Positions 1 to 6,346 of a stretch of 9,297 nucleotides of DNA are shown here, piece by piece. The notes under the pieces were generated by a model. The model did not search any database and was not told the origin of the DNA. It was given only the letters and a program-made list of their open reading frames with translations. The DNA lies in NCBI GenBank assembly GCA_007125875.1, contig SLCI01000122.1, forward strand, positions 1 through 9,297. Reading direction: 5' to 3'. Each line of letters begins with the position of its first letter. Position 1 is the stretch's first letter. Origin of the DNA: Kiritimatiellia bacterium (GTDB taxonomy: Bacteria; Verrucomicrobiota; Kiritimatiellia; SLAD01). The translations under genes and the position numbers were made by a program.

Positions 1-1460
1 CGCAGCAGATAGAATCGTTCCGGTGACAGGAATTGATCCAATACGCCATCGGCGGGAATCGGTTCCGCTCCGTCTGACGCAGAACCACTTACCGCCGTGT
101 AAATCCTCATCAGCCGCTCGCGATAACGATCCAGACCGAACGCACGCCGGATCACTTCCTGATTCGCGCGCACTTGTTGCTCGTCGATAGGCAATGCGAT
201 GGCATTGTTTGGTGTTACTTCCGTGCGAGCGGAGACAGATCCATGAACCCGCTCGATCACCTTTTGCTGTTGCGATTCGTCCAGGCGGCTAAACTCAATC
301 CGGCCATCAGACTGAATCTGGCTCCAAGCTTGCTCGATCATGGGCGGCGCAATCTCGCGACCATAGGCCGTCCATGCCTGCGTCATCGCTTTGCCCAACG
401 CTTCCCGCACTGTACCCTCATCAATCCAATCGGCGGGCACGGTTAACCGGTCGTAGAGCCCGTCTAATGAAATCCCTGCGGCCTCAAACTCGCCCGTAAT
501 CTCCGGCAATTTGCGGCCCGCTAACGGTCGCCCCATCAGCCAGGGCTCGAGGAAAGCCAAGCCAAACCCTTCGGCAATACTGGTGGTGACGAGTCGCTCG
601 GCGGACTGAATCAAATCAGGAAACGGCTGCGCTAGCCCCATCTCGAACGCAATCGGCAAACGTAACGATGCGGCAAACGATTTCCACTGCGCATAGATCG
701 GCTTTTCGCCTGAGCTTTCGGGCGCCAACGTAATGCCATACCGACGCTCAGCCTCCGTATCCATCGCACTCCACAGCAAAAACTCGCCAATATTTTTGCG
801 CCGAATGGCGCGGGTGGGATAGAGAACGAGCGGCGGCCCCGAACGGGATGTTTCCAGCGCGGCCCCAGCGGGTTCATTCCCCGTCCATACTGCGTTCGGA
901 AGCCGATGCACGCGATCTTCGTCAATGCCAGCAGAGCATAGGATTTTTTCATCGCGCTGATTCAGCAACACGTAGTGTGTCCGACCCGCTTGCGGATACA
1001 GTTGTCCGCTCAATGACGGGTCGCCACCAAGTCGGTCCGACAGATAACGATAATTTGCGGGCCGCCCGTCCTCCGCGAAGTCATGAATTTGCAACACCAA
1101 GGCCTGGCCCGCCGCCGACATGCGCGCAACGGCGTCTGTCCATGCCGCATTCTTGCCCAAGGTGTGGTTGTGAATATGCCAAATGTCCGGATCGCGCCCC
1201 AACGCCGCACGAACCGCGGCTTCCACCTGCCGGCGCAATTCTTCCGGGTCAGGCAGGGTCTGTCCCTCATCATAGGCCAGCCCGCTGACGACCTGTACCG
1301 GGGCTGAAAACGTTGTGTCGTCGGGCGGCGCTTCGCCGCTTAATACCACGGTTTCCACTTTGTCGGGATCCAAGGCCGCGAGCGCATTCTGGATCACCCG
1401 CGTGACGCCACCGCGCCGCAGGTGATAGTGCACCATGGCGATAGCGAGCCGGTCACTCAT
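1..1460 (-). CDS. GT4-family glycosyltransferase (3' end beyond window)
   Basis: An open frame of 486 codons runs off the left edge. I read it as a retaining GT-B glycosyltransferase of family GT4, cytoplasmic and using a nucleotide-sugar donor. The N-terminus (HYHLRRGGVTRVI, about residues 11-23) is the usual GT4 acceptor-side glycine loop. The donor-side EX7E motif is EGFGLAFLE, with Glu297 and Glu305. The typical GT4 C-terminal crossover helix ends near YTAV (residue about 457), and at least 29 further residues follow as a tail. The ATG overlaps the stop of the upstream GpgS-like gene as ATGA. With no convincing Shine-Dalgarno, translation is probably coupled, which is why I chose this start. 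By context it may add a second sugar to glucosyl-3-phosphoglycerate or glucosylglycerate, as MggA-type enzymes do, but the sequence alone does not show donor or acceptor. No frameshift seen. Confidence 0.88.
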   Translation of the reverse strand, partial: MSDRLAIAMVHYHLRRGGVTRVIQNALAALDPDKVETVVLSGEAPPDDTTFSAPVQVVSGLAYDEGQTLPDPEELRRQVEAAVRAALGRDPDIWHIHNHTLGKNAAWTDAVARMSAAGQALVLQIHDFAEDGRPANYRYLSDRLGGDPSLSGQLYPQAGRTHYVLLNQRDEKILCSAGIDEDRVHRLPNAVWTGNEPAGAALETSRSGPPLVLYPTRAIRRKNIGEFLLWSAMDTEAERRYGITLAPESSGEKPIYAQWKSFAASLRLPIAFEMGLAQPFPDLIQSAERLVTTSIAEGFGLAFLEPWLMGRPLAGRKLPEITGEFEAAGISLDGLYDRLTVPADWIDEGTVREALGKAMTQAWTAYGREIAPPMIEQAWSQIQSDGRIEFSRLDESQQQKVIERVHGSVSARTEVTPNNAIALPIDEQQVRANQEVIRRAFGLDRYRERLMRIYTAVSGSASDGAEPIPADGVLDQFLSPERFYLL

Positions 1461-2434
1461 GAGTTGGGATGAAACTTCTCGCGATAGGCGGGAATGTCGA
1501 GCATCGGCGGGCGCTCTTCCTCAACGATATGATGCTCGATATGCTCGAACTGCCCGTCCTTCACCTGAAACTGGCGCAAGACCGAATTCAAATCCGGCAC
1601 CTGTGGCATCAGGTTTAGTGCTTTGGCGCGGTTCAGAAAGGTTTGCAGGATGCCGAACGACATTTTGCCCAAATCGCGTGTGGCTTGATTGCGGTGTACC
1701 CGCTGATCAAGATCCGTCTGGCCGAAAGCACCCAGGCCCCACTTGCTGTACACGTCAATTAAGTGCGACGTTTCCACGCCGTAACCGATCGGGAACGGAA
1801 TGGCTTCCAGCACTTCACGGCGCACCGCGTATTCACCCGAAAGCGGCTGCACGATGGCGGTTAACTCGGGGAAGAACAACGAGAAGAGCGGTCGCACTAA
1901 AATCTCAGTGACGCGTCCGCCGCCGGAGGGACGGATGCCTTGCGAGAAGGCCAGTGGCCGGTCATAGAAGGCTTTTACATATTTGATTTCAGGCCGATAA
2001 ATCAGGGGGGCGACCAAACCATAAGCAAAGCGTGGATGAATATTCTTAATGTCTGCATCCACATAGACGATGATATCGCCTTTGAGCTGATAGATGGCTT
2101 TCCACAGATTCTCGCCCTTACCGCGTTTTTGGCCGACCTCGGGCAGAATGTCGGACGCCAAGTACACATCGGCTCCATAGGACGCCGCGACTTCGCGCGT
2201 GTTATCGGTCGAGCCGGAATCGATCACCGCAATCTCGTCAAGCAATGGATAACGGCTCATCAACTCGGATTTGAAGATGACGATTTCTTTGCCGATCGTG
2301 TTTTCTTCGTTCAGCGTCGGGATACAGAGCGAGATCGTCAGGCCCTGCTCTTTCTTGGCTTCCACCAAATGACGGAAGTCCCAGAAACTACTGTAGTGAA
2401 ACGTGTTGTTTTGTAGCCAGTGATCAATGTTCAT
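1457..2434 (-). CDS. gpgS: Glucosyl-3-phosphoglycerate synthase-like glycosyltransferase (GT81, GT-A fold)
   Basis: Full-length protein of 325 aa. Enzymes of this family transfer glucose from NDP-glucose to 3-phosphoglycerate, the first step of glucosylglycerate (compatible solute) and mycobacterial methylglucose lipopolysaccharide synthesis. Visible motifs: PTLNE (39-43) and DSGSTD (72-77) of the nucleotide-binding half, GKGENLW (105-111), the metal-binding DAD (126-128) inside YVDADIKN, FYDRP (156-160), GGGRVTE (171-177), QPLSGEYA (196-203), GYGVE (217-221) and RVHRNQ (245-250). The set from FYDRP to HRNQ separates GpgS from generic GT2 enzymes, and the length is in the normal range. The start overlaps the upstream M20-like gene by 11 bp and has a GAGG about 9 nt upstream. 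The stop overlaps the downstream GT4 start (ATGA). A mannosyl-3-phosphoglycerate or other GT81/GT2 activity cannot be excluded. The cognate phosphatase (GpgP or HAD type) is not in the window and could lie beyond the left edge. Confidence 0.85.
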   Translation of the reverse strand: MNIDHWLQNNTFHYSSFWDFRHLVEAKKEQGLTISLCIPTLNEENTIGKEIVIFKSELMSRYPLLDEIAVIDSGSTDNTREVAASYGADVYLASDILPEVGQKRGKGENLWKAIYQLKGDIIVYVDADIKNIHPRFAYGLVAPLIYRPEIKYVKAFYDRPLAFSQGIRPSGGGRVTEILVRPLFSLFFPELTAIVQPLSGEYAVRREVLEAIPFPIGYGVETSHLIDVYSKWGLGAFGQTDLDQRVHRNQATRDLGKMSFGILQTFLNRAKALNLMPQVPDLNSVLRQFQVKDGQFEHIEHHIVEEERPPMLDIPAYREKFHPNS

Positions 2435-3587
2435 CGCAAAGTCCCTCGTCCATCGCTACCAACAAACCCAATAACTGTGCGATGCCGTCGAATAGCGGAT
2501 CGATATCTACTTCTTCGATCTGTTCGGCGTGTTTGCGACCGTTGGACAAGCCCAACGTCACCGCCGGTATTTGGTGACGAATCAGCTCCGCAAGTTCCGA
2601 TGTACTCGGGGCGACCCGCGGCTCGACATTGAGTGCCTTCAAAATATCGCGCGCATGCCGAACCAACGGATGACGAAAATCGATTCCACCGGGCTCGCGG
2701 CGCGACACGACATCGAACGCCACATCCGCGGACGACTCCAACTCGACCTGTGTAATCCGGTCACGGATTTCCGCCAGAATGTCATGCACCACCTCGGCCG
2801 ACTCGCTGCGAATTTCGAAGCGCAGCACCGAGTGCGTGGCAATGTTGTTGAACGAGTTGCCGCCTTCGATGGAGCCCAGCACAATACTGGTCTTGGGTCG
2901 CTTGGGTAGCGGGATGCGGTTGATCTTGTTGATCACATCGTTGAGCGTGATCACGGCACCCGATGCACCGAACCGCGTCCAGTCATACATTTCCGGCACG
3001 CGCACATTGACTTCGGCGCGCAACATGCCGATCGACGAGTAACTCAGCCGGCCCAGCTTTACGCCCTCCATGCAGACCGCACCGGCAATCGGTTCCTTGT
3101 GGTTGTTCAGGAAGAAACGTAAACCCTCGAGATTTCCCCGCCCCAAGCTGCGCGCGTCCGCCATTAGGATCAGGTTGGACTTAAGCTGAATACCCAGTCG
3201 CTCCAAGAGGATGGGCAGCGAGACCAGCGTGGCACAGCCGAGACTATTATCGCCAACGCCCGGCCCCATAATTCGATTAGCCAGCAGCGAGATGGTATGA
3301 TCGACCTTTTCGCTGAATACAGTATCGGCATGGGCAACAAGCAGCAGGTTACGCTCGCCGGTCGATCCGTTCAGAATACCGAAACCGTTGCCCATTTCGT
3401 CGGCGCTGCAATTTTGTAGGCCGCACTCACTCAGCCGGTCTTGAATAAAACGAATGCGCTGATCTTCGTAAAAGGTGGGCGCAGGGATTTCTCCGATCAT
3501 AACCGTGTTGGCCAGCAGAATGTCACGCATCCCTTCTGCGGCTGCCCGGTAGTCGGCGAGTTGTGCTTTGATGTCTTTAAATTTCAT
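2424..3587 (-). CDS. M20-family metallopeptidase homologue lacking the catalytic Glu pair
   Basis: Protein of 387 aa with the M20/M25/M40 layout: a di-zinc catalytic domain (about 1-185 and 300-380) split by a dimerisation or lid domain (about 186-297). Retained family residues are His86 and Asp88 in VAHADTVF, the bridging Asp113 in GVGDNSLG, Glu174 in CMEG, and the C-terminal His353 in NGRKHAEQ. The stretch that normally carries the Glu-Glu pair (general base plus zinc ligand) reads LMADARSLGRGNLEG, with Ala145-Arg146 where the two Glu should be. The enzyme is therefore probably not a normal hydrolase, or uses altered chemistry. The dimerisation domain keeps the GGNSFNNIA loop. No signal peptide is seen, so it should be cytoplasmic. 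It is first of the tightly coupled set with gpgS and the GT4 gene and starts 70 bp after ybaB. The only upstream SD-like run (GAGGA) is about 12 nt away. Its role in the glycosylation operon is unknown. Confidence 0.88.
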   Translation of the reverse strand: MKFKDIKAQLADYRAAAEGMRDILLANTVMIGEIPAPTFYEDQRIRFIQDRLSECGLQNCSADEMGNGFGILNGSTGERNLLLVAHADTVFSEKVDHTISLLANRIMGPGVGDNSLGCATLVSLPILLERLGIQLKSNLILMADARSLGRGNLEGLRFFLNNHKEPIAGAVCMEGVKLGRLSYSSIGMLRAEVNVRVPEMYDWTRFGASGAVITLNDVINKINRIPLPKRPKTSIVLGSIEGGNSFNNIATHSVLRFEIRSESAEVVHDILAEIRDRITQVELESSADVAFDVVSRREPGGIDFRHPLVRHARDILKALNVEPRVAPSTSELAELIRHQIPAVTLGLSNGRKHAEQIEEVDIDPLFDGIAQLLGLLVAMDEGLCDEH

Positions 3588-3657
3588 GGGTCAACCGATT
3601 CCTCGTAAAGTGGCCGGGTTCTGGCTCGCAGCGATGGGGGAATCGTGCGGCCCGAAC

Positions 3658-3978
3658 TTAGAACGGCATACCGCCGCCGGGCAATCCCATGCCGCCGGTG
3701 ATCTTGGCCATTTCCTTCGCGGCCATGTCTTTGGCTTCCTTCATCGCGCCATCCACCGCGGCCAACACCAAATCCTCCAGCATCTCGACGTCGTCCGGGT
3801 CGACGACTTTGGGATCGATCGCAATACGTTCGAGCGACATATCGCCACGCGCGGTCACGGTCACCATGCCACCGCCACTGGAAAACTCGACCGTCTTTTC
3901 GGCCAATTCCGCCTGCATGCTTTCCATGTTCTTTTGCATGGCACTGGCCTGCTTCATCAATTTCATCATGTTAACCAT
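3658..3978 (-). CDS. ybaB: YbaB/EbfC nucleoid-associated DNA-binding protein
   Basis: 106 aa, the usual size for the YbaB/EbfC family of small dimeric proteins that bind DNA and are linked to nucleoid structure and recombination. It has the expected Met/Lys/Gln-rich N-terminal helix (residues 1-30, starting MVNMMKLMKQASAMQ), the central strand region VEFSSGGGMVTVTARGD (30-46), the IDPKVVDPDDVEMLEDL segment, and a Gly/Met/Pro-rich C-terminal tail (GGMGLPGGGMPF). An AAGGAG Shine-Dalgarno (3985-3990) lies 6 nt before the ATG and fixes the start. It follows dnaX with a 16-bp gap, the conserved dnaX-ybaB arrangement, and is surely co-transcribed. The recR gene normally next is replaced by the M20 homologue. 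The 70 bp after the stop hold no clear terminator. Confidence 0.97.
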   Translation of the reverse strand: MVNMMKLMKQASAMQKNMESMQAELAEKTVEFSSGGGMVTVTARGDMSLERIAIDPKVVDPDDVEMLEDLVLAAVDGAMKEAKDMAAKEMAKITGGMGLPGGGMPF

Positions 3979-3994
3979 TGTTCGCTCCTTTTGC

Positions 3995-5809
3995 TTATTC
4001 GCGTATATCTATAATCTCGCCGTTGAATGACTCCAAGGTCAATCGCACAATCGGGTCGCGGCTCCAGCGTTGTTCCGCCGTGAGTGCATGTTCCGGAATC
4101 TTGGCGGCCTGTTCGGGATTTCGTTGGTGCCCTTCCGGAAACTTCAGGTCAGCCGGCAGCGTCTCTCCGGGCTGCATCAACTTAAACCGGATCTGAATCG
4201 GACGCTGCAAAAACTGACTAAAGACTTTGTCTAAAACCTTACGATTGCGTGGTACGTCCACATTCTTAATGCCATCGGCGAACTCGGGATCAAAACCAAT
4301 TGTCAAAACGTCGCTCTCCACGTTTGTCGGTTTCGCATCGAGCAAATAGTTGCGCACTAACGGGGCGCCATGTCCAGCCCGGTCAATCAGGTCGTGCCAG
4401 TGTGCAAAGAGGCGTTGATGATCCGTACGTAATTGCTCGTCCGGAATCGAAACACTTGGAGTGCGCGGCGCAGGTGCCGGCGGAACATCATCCGGGAGCT
4501 CGACCTCGGTGGGGGTTTCCTCCTCTTCGACACTCAGATCGGGCTCGGCGGGTGGAGCATCAGCGGGCGGCTCCGGGGCTGGGGTCACTGGGTCAGGGCT
4601 TTTTTTTTTCGCCCCGGCGGGCTCATCCAAGGACGCAGACGCAGTGGGCTCACTGCCACCTAAGGCTGCTTTCAATTCGGCCAGCTGCTTGAGAATCGTA
4701 TCGATCGATGCCACGGAAGCCGCGCGAGCACAGCGAATGAGCGTCGTTTCGACCAACGTGCGACGGGAAAGCGCATAGCGTAACTGGGCCTCTGACTCAG
4801 TCAGAAGCTGCACCACGCTGAGCACCCGGCCTGCATCGGTCTGCTCGGCTTGCGCCTTGAGCGTGTCGTGCTGAGCGCCGGTGATGTCCAGCGCCTCCAA
4901 GCTGTCGGGCGCATAGAGACAAACCAACAGGTTGCGGAAATGCTCGATCAGCTCGAGCATTAGGCGCTGCATATCCTTGCCGCCCGCATCAAGTTCGGCC
5001 ACACATCGTAGGAGCGCATGAACATCGCCCTGCAGGATGGCGTCTGCGAGTTCCTCTAAGGTGGCGCGCGAAACCAAGCCAAATACCGATAACACATCGG
5101 GCTCGCGAATGGTGTTGCCGATAAAGGAGATCAACTGGTCCAGGGCAGATTGCGCATCGCGCATACCGCCCTCGGCGCCGCGCGCAATCGCAAGCAGGGC
5201 ATCCTGATCAATATCAATGCCTTCGGCCTTGGCGATTTTGCCGATCGATTCAGCGATCACTGGCGTCGAAATTCGGCGAAGATCAAAGCGCTGACAGCGC
5301 GAGTGAATCGTGGCCGGCACTTTCTGCGGATCGGTGGTGGCCAGCACGAACTTCACGTGAGGTGGCGGCTCCTCCAGCGTCTTTAGCAACGCATTGAACG
5401 CGCCGGTCGACAACATATGAACTTCGTCGATCACATAGATTTTGTAGGTGCTGCGGGCTGGCGCATAGCGCGCATTTTCGCGCAGCTCGCGGACGTTGTC
5501 GACGCCGGTATTTGACGCCGCATCGATTTCGATCACGTCCATGGAGTTACCCGCCATGATCTCCCGACAGGAATCACATTCATCGCACGGCGTTGGGGTC
5601 GGCCCCTTCTCGCAGTTCAGGGCCTTGGCAAAAATACGGGCGGTCGTGGTCTTGCCGGTGCCGCGCGGACCAACCAGCAAGTACGCGTGAGCAATCCGGT
5701 CTTCGGTAATGGCGTTACTTAGCGTACGCGTGACGTGCTCTTGACCGATCACGTCGGCAAACTGCTGCGGTCGCCATTTTCGCGCGAGTACTTTGTATTG
5801 CTCCGTCAT
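3995..5809 (-). CDS. dnaX: DNA polymerase III subunits tau/gamma
   Basis: 604 aa. DnaX is the ATPase of the replicative clamp loader; the full-length tau form also links polymerase cores and contacts the helicase. The AAA+ part shows Walker A GPRGTGKT (47-54), a zinc-binding cysteine set (Cys65, 75, 78, 81), Walker B VIDEVH (126-131), the arginine-finger region HSRCQRFDLRRI (about 168-179) and the sensor-2 segment EGGMRDAQSALDQL. Domain III follows, then a Pro/Glu/Ala-rich linker (about 390-450) and a tau-type C-terminal domain ending QPGETLPADLKF onward. Within the linker a run of ten A (4600-4609) encodes Lys401-403, with stops just after it in both alternative frames, so a gamma-length product of 405-407 residues is predicted. 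The ATG lies 24 nt after the U-tract of the SRP RNA with only a weak SD. dnaX may depend on readthrough from the SRP promoter, because I found no convincing promoter of its own. Confidence 0.98.
   Translation of the reverse strand: MTEQYKVLARKWRPQQFADVIGQEHVTRTLSNAITEDRIAHAYLLVGPRGTGKTTTARIFAKALNCEKGPTPTPCDECDSCREIMAGNSMDVIEIDAASNTGVDNVRELRENARYAPARSTYKIYVIDEVHMLSTGAFNALLKTLEEPPPHVKFVLATTDPQKVPATIHSRCQRFDLRRISTPVIAESIGKIAKAEGIDIDQDALLAIARGAEGGMRDAQSALDQLISFIGNTIREPDVLSVFGLVSRATLEELADAILQGDVHALLRCVAELDAGGKDMQRLMLELIEHFRNLLVCLYAPDSLEALDITGAQHDTLKAQAEQTDAGRVLSVVQLLTESEAQLRYALSRRTLVETTLIRCARAASVASIDTILKQLAELKAALGGSEPTASASLDEPAGAKKKSPDPVTPAPEPPADAPPAEPDLSVEEEETPTEVELPDDVPPAPAPRTPSVSIPDEQLRTDHQRLFAHWHDLIDRAGHGAPLVRNYLLDAKPTNVESDVLTIGFDPEFADGIKNVDVPRNRKVLDKVFSQFLQRPIQIRFKLMQPGETLPADLKFPEGHQRNPEQAAKIPEHALTAEQRWSRDPIVRLTLESFNGEIIDIRE
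4585..4615 (-). promoter_or_regulatory. Putative programmed slippage site in dnaX (A10 tract)
   Basis: The minus strand reads GCG followed by ten A and then GCCCTGACC. In frame 0 this is Ala400-Lys-Lys-Lys-Ser. A -1 shift (or one extra A in the mRNA) gives Lys404-Pro405 and TGA at 4595-4593. A +1 shift (or one A fewer) gives Ala-Leu-Thr-Gln and TGA at 4587-4585. An in-phase A AAA AAA heptamer is present. GGGGC (4615-4611) could pair with GCCCT (4599-4595), looping out the A tract. There is no SD-like stimulator just upstream, so transcriptional slippage as in Thermus dnaX seems likelier than the E. coli ribosomal mechanism. Both mechanisms are established for dnaX; their use here is inferred. 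Confidence 0.6.
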
Positions 5810-5832
5810 TACTTGCTCAACTTCCGTGGACT

Positions 5833-5850
5833 AAAAAAGAGTGGCCGTGC
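5833..5850 (-). terminator. U-tract at the 3' end of the SRP RNA
   Basis: On the minus strand the closing helix arm GCACGGCC is followed by ACTC and six T (5838-5833). This looks like an intrinsic terminator in which the SRP RNA's own closing structure acts in place of a short hairpin. A local stem ATTGA/TCAAT lies slightly upstream. The tract ends 23 nt before the dnaX ATG, so dnaX expression would need readthrough or a promoter I cannot see. Confidence 0.5.
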
Positions 5851-6126
5851 ACCATTGATCGACCGCTTCAATCAGCAGAGACGGGTCCTTTCCGTGCTCA
5901 GGCCAGGTAAACCTGCGGCACCCGAATAACATGACTTACCGCTGCTACCTTCCGGTCCTGACGGGGTTCATCCGCACTCGTCGCACAGGGCCCGGCCTTC
6001 ATCGCCTTTCCGGGGCGCCTCATACTCATCGTTACGGCCTCGCGCTGGAATTCCACCCTGCTATAGCGGGTTGCAGGTCCTCCTAAAAGGATTCAGGGCA
6101 CCGCTACCTCCCCGTCTAGCACGGCC
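5843..6126 (-). ncRNA. ffs: Signal recognition particle RNA, long bacterial form with Alu domain
   Basis: About 284 nt. The RNA scaffold of SRP binds Ffh and targets nascent membrane and secreted proteins. The S-domain signature GTCAGGACCGGAAGG then TAGCAGC (minus, 5962-5941) has the GGAA tetraloop and the asymmetric loop bound by Ffh. Its stem is closed by GGCCGGG (5997-5991) with CCTGGCC (5907-5901). Upstream is a full Alu domain: GTGCTAGACGGGGAGGTAGC, then GGTGCCCTG, then ACCTGCAACCCGCTATAGC, closely matching Bacillus scRNA as I remember it. The ends pair: GGCCGTGC (6126-6119) with GCACGGCC (5850-5843). This is far longer than the roughly 114-nt 4.5S RNA of E. coli. Compared with Bacillus, the Alu domain has an apparent extra TCCT-TTT-AGGA hairpin (6081-6091). 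It sits just upstream of dnaX, a common location. End positions are from base pairing, good to a few nt. Confidence 0.93.
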
Positions 6127-6132
6127 AGGCAA

Positions 6133-6161
6133 AGACTACCAAGCCATGACAGGGATTGCAA
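6133..6161 (-). promoter_or_regulatory. Promoter of the SRP RNA
   Basis: On the minus strand TTGCAA (6161-6156) is followed by exactly 17 nt and TAGTCT (6138-6133), a reasonable sigma-70 type pair. The expected start, about 7 nt further, falls on G6126, which is also the first base of the closing helix of the SRP RNA. The agreement of the two independent predictions supports both. Confidence 0.55.
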
Positions 6162-6189
6162 GTGACGTGCAAAAGAGAAACGGGGGCGG

Positions 6190-6240
6190 GATACGGGACA
6201 CGAGATACACGACACGAGATGCGAGATACGAGATACGGGG
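6190..6240. repeat. Degenerate simple repeat of an ACGAGAT/GATACGAG unit
   Basis: About 51 bp built from imperfect copies of a 7-9-bp unit (variants ACACGAGAT, ACGAGATAC, GCGAGATAC, ATACGGG). It lies between the SRP promoter and the CpXC gene and does not encode a credible protein. It looks like a decayed short tandem repeat. Confidence 0.7.
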
Positions 6241-6253
6241 GGTACGGTTGCAG

Positions 6254-6292
6254 GACATGGGTAACACGAGCGTTTCAAGACATAGGTAACAC
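6254..6292. repeat. Two 14-bp direct repeats, GACATRGGTAACAC
   Basis: Copies at 6254-6267 (GACATGGGTAACAC) and 6279-6292 (GACATAGGTAACAC) differ at one base and start 25 bp apart. They lie 55-93 bp upstream of the CpXC start codon. The spacing of about 2.4 helical turns would suit a dimeric regulator. The motif also resembles the repeated GTTACCTATGTC-type ends I associate with some integrase-bearing insertion sequences, so this could be a remnant element end. No transposase is present. Confidence 0.6.
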
Positions 6293-6309
6293 ACAGCGGT
6301 TATAGAGTC

Positions 6310-6338
6310 TTGATCCATAAGGCGTCGCCCCGTATCGT
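6310..6338 (+). promoter_or_regulatory. Candidate promoter of the CpXC gene, possibly leaderless
   Basis: TTGATC (6310-6315), a 17-nt spacer and TATCGT (6333-6338); each box matches the consensus at 4 of 6 positions. The predicted start of transcription is at about 6345-6347, at or within two bases of the ATG at 6347. That agrees with the lack of any Shine-Dalgarno upstream of that ATG. Confidence 0.35.
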
Positions 6339-6346
6339 CCCTCATT

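Noticed and set aside
848..1307. Plus-strand frames of 146 and 74 aa opposite the GT4 gene
   Set aside because: The minus-strand GT4 frame continues without a stop across this region and carries the family motifs; the plus frames are shadows.
1435..2416. Two plus-strand open frames of 158 aa each opposite the GpgS-like gene
   Set aside because: They lie antisense to a gene with a full set of family motifs, have no recognisable domains and no good ribosome binding sites; they arise from the GC-rich codon use of the real gene.
3568..4030. Plus-strand open frames of 148 and 113 aa opposite ybaB
   Set aside because: They are antisense shadows of a clearly recognised YbaB; one is His-rich only because it mirrors Met/Ala/Val codons.
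4600..4609. A frameshift or sequencing error in dnaX at the A10 run
   Set aside because: Frame 0 stays open and joins a normal tau C-terminal domain, so the reading as given is the functional one; the run is better seen as a slippage site.
5901..5997. A short 4.5S-type SRP RNA of about 97 nt
   Set aside because: This part alone closes neatly by GGCCGGG/CCTGGCC, but upstream and downstream sequence matches the Alu domain and end helix of the long form, so it is only the S-domain arm.
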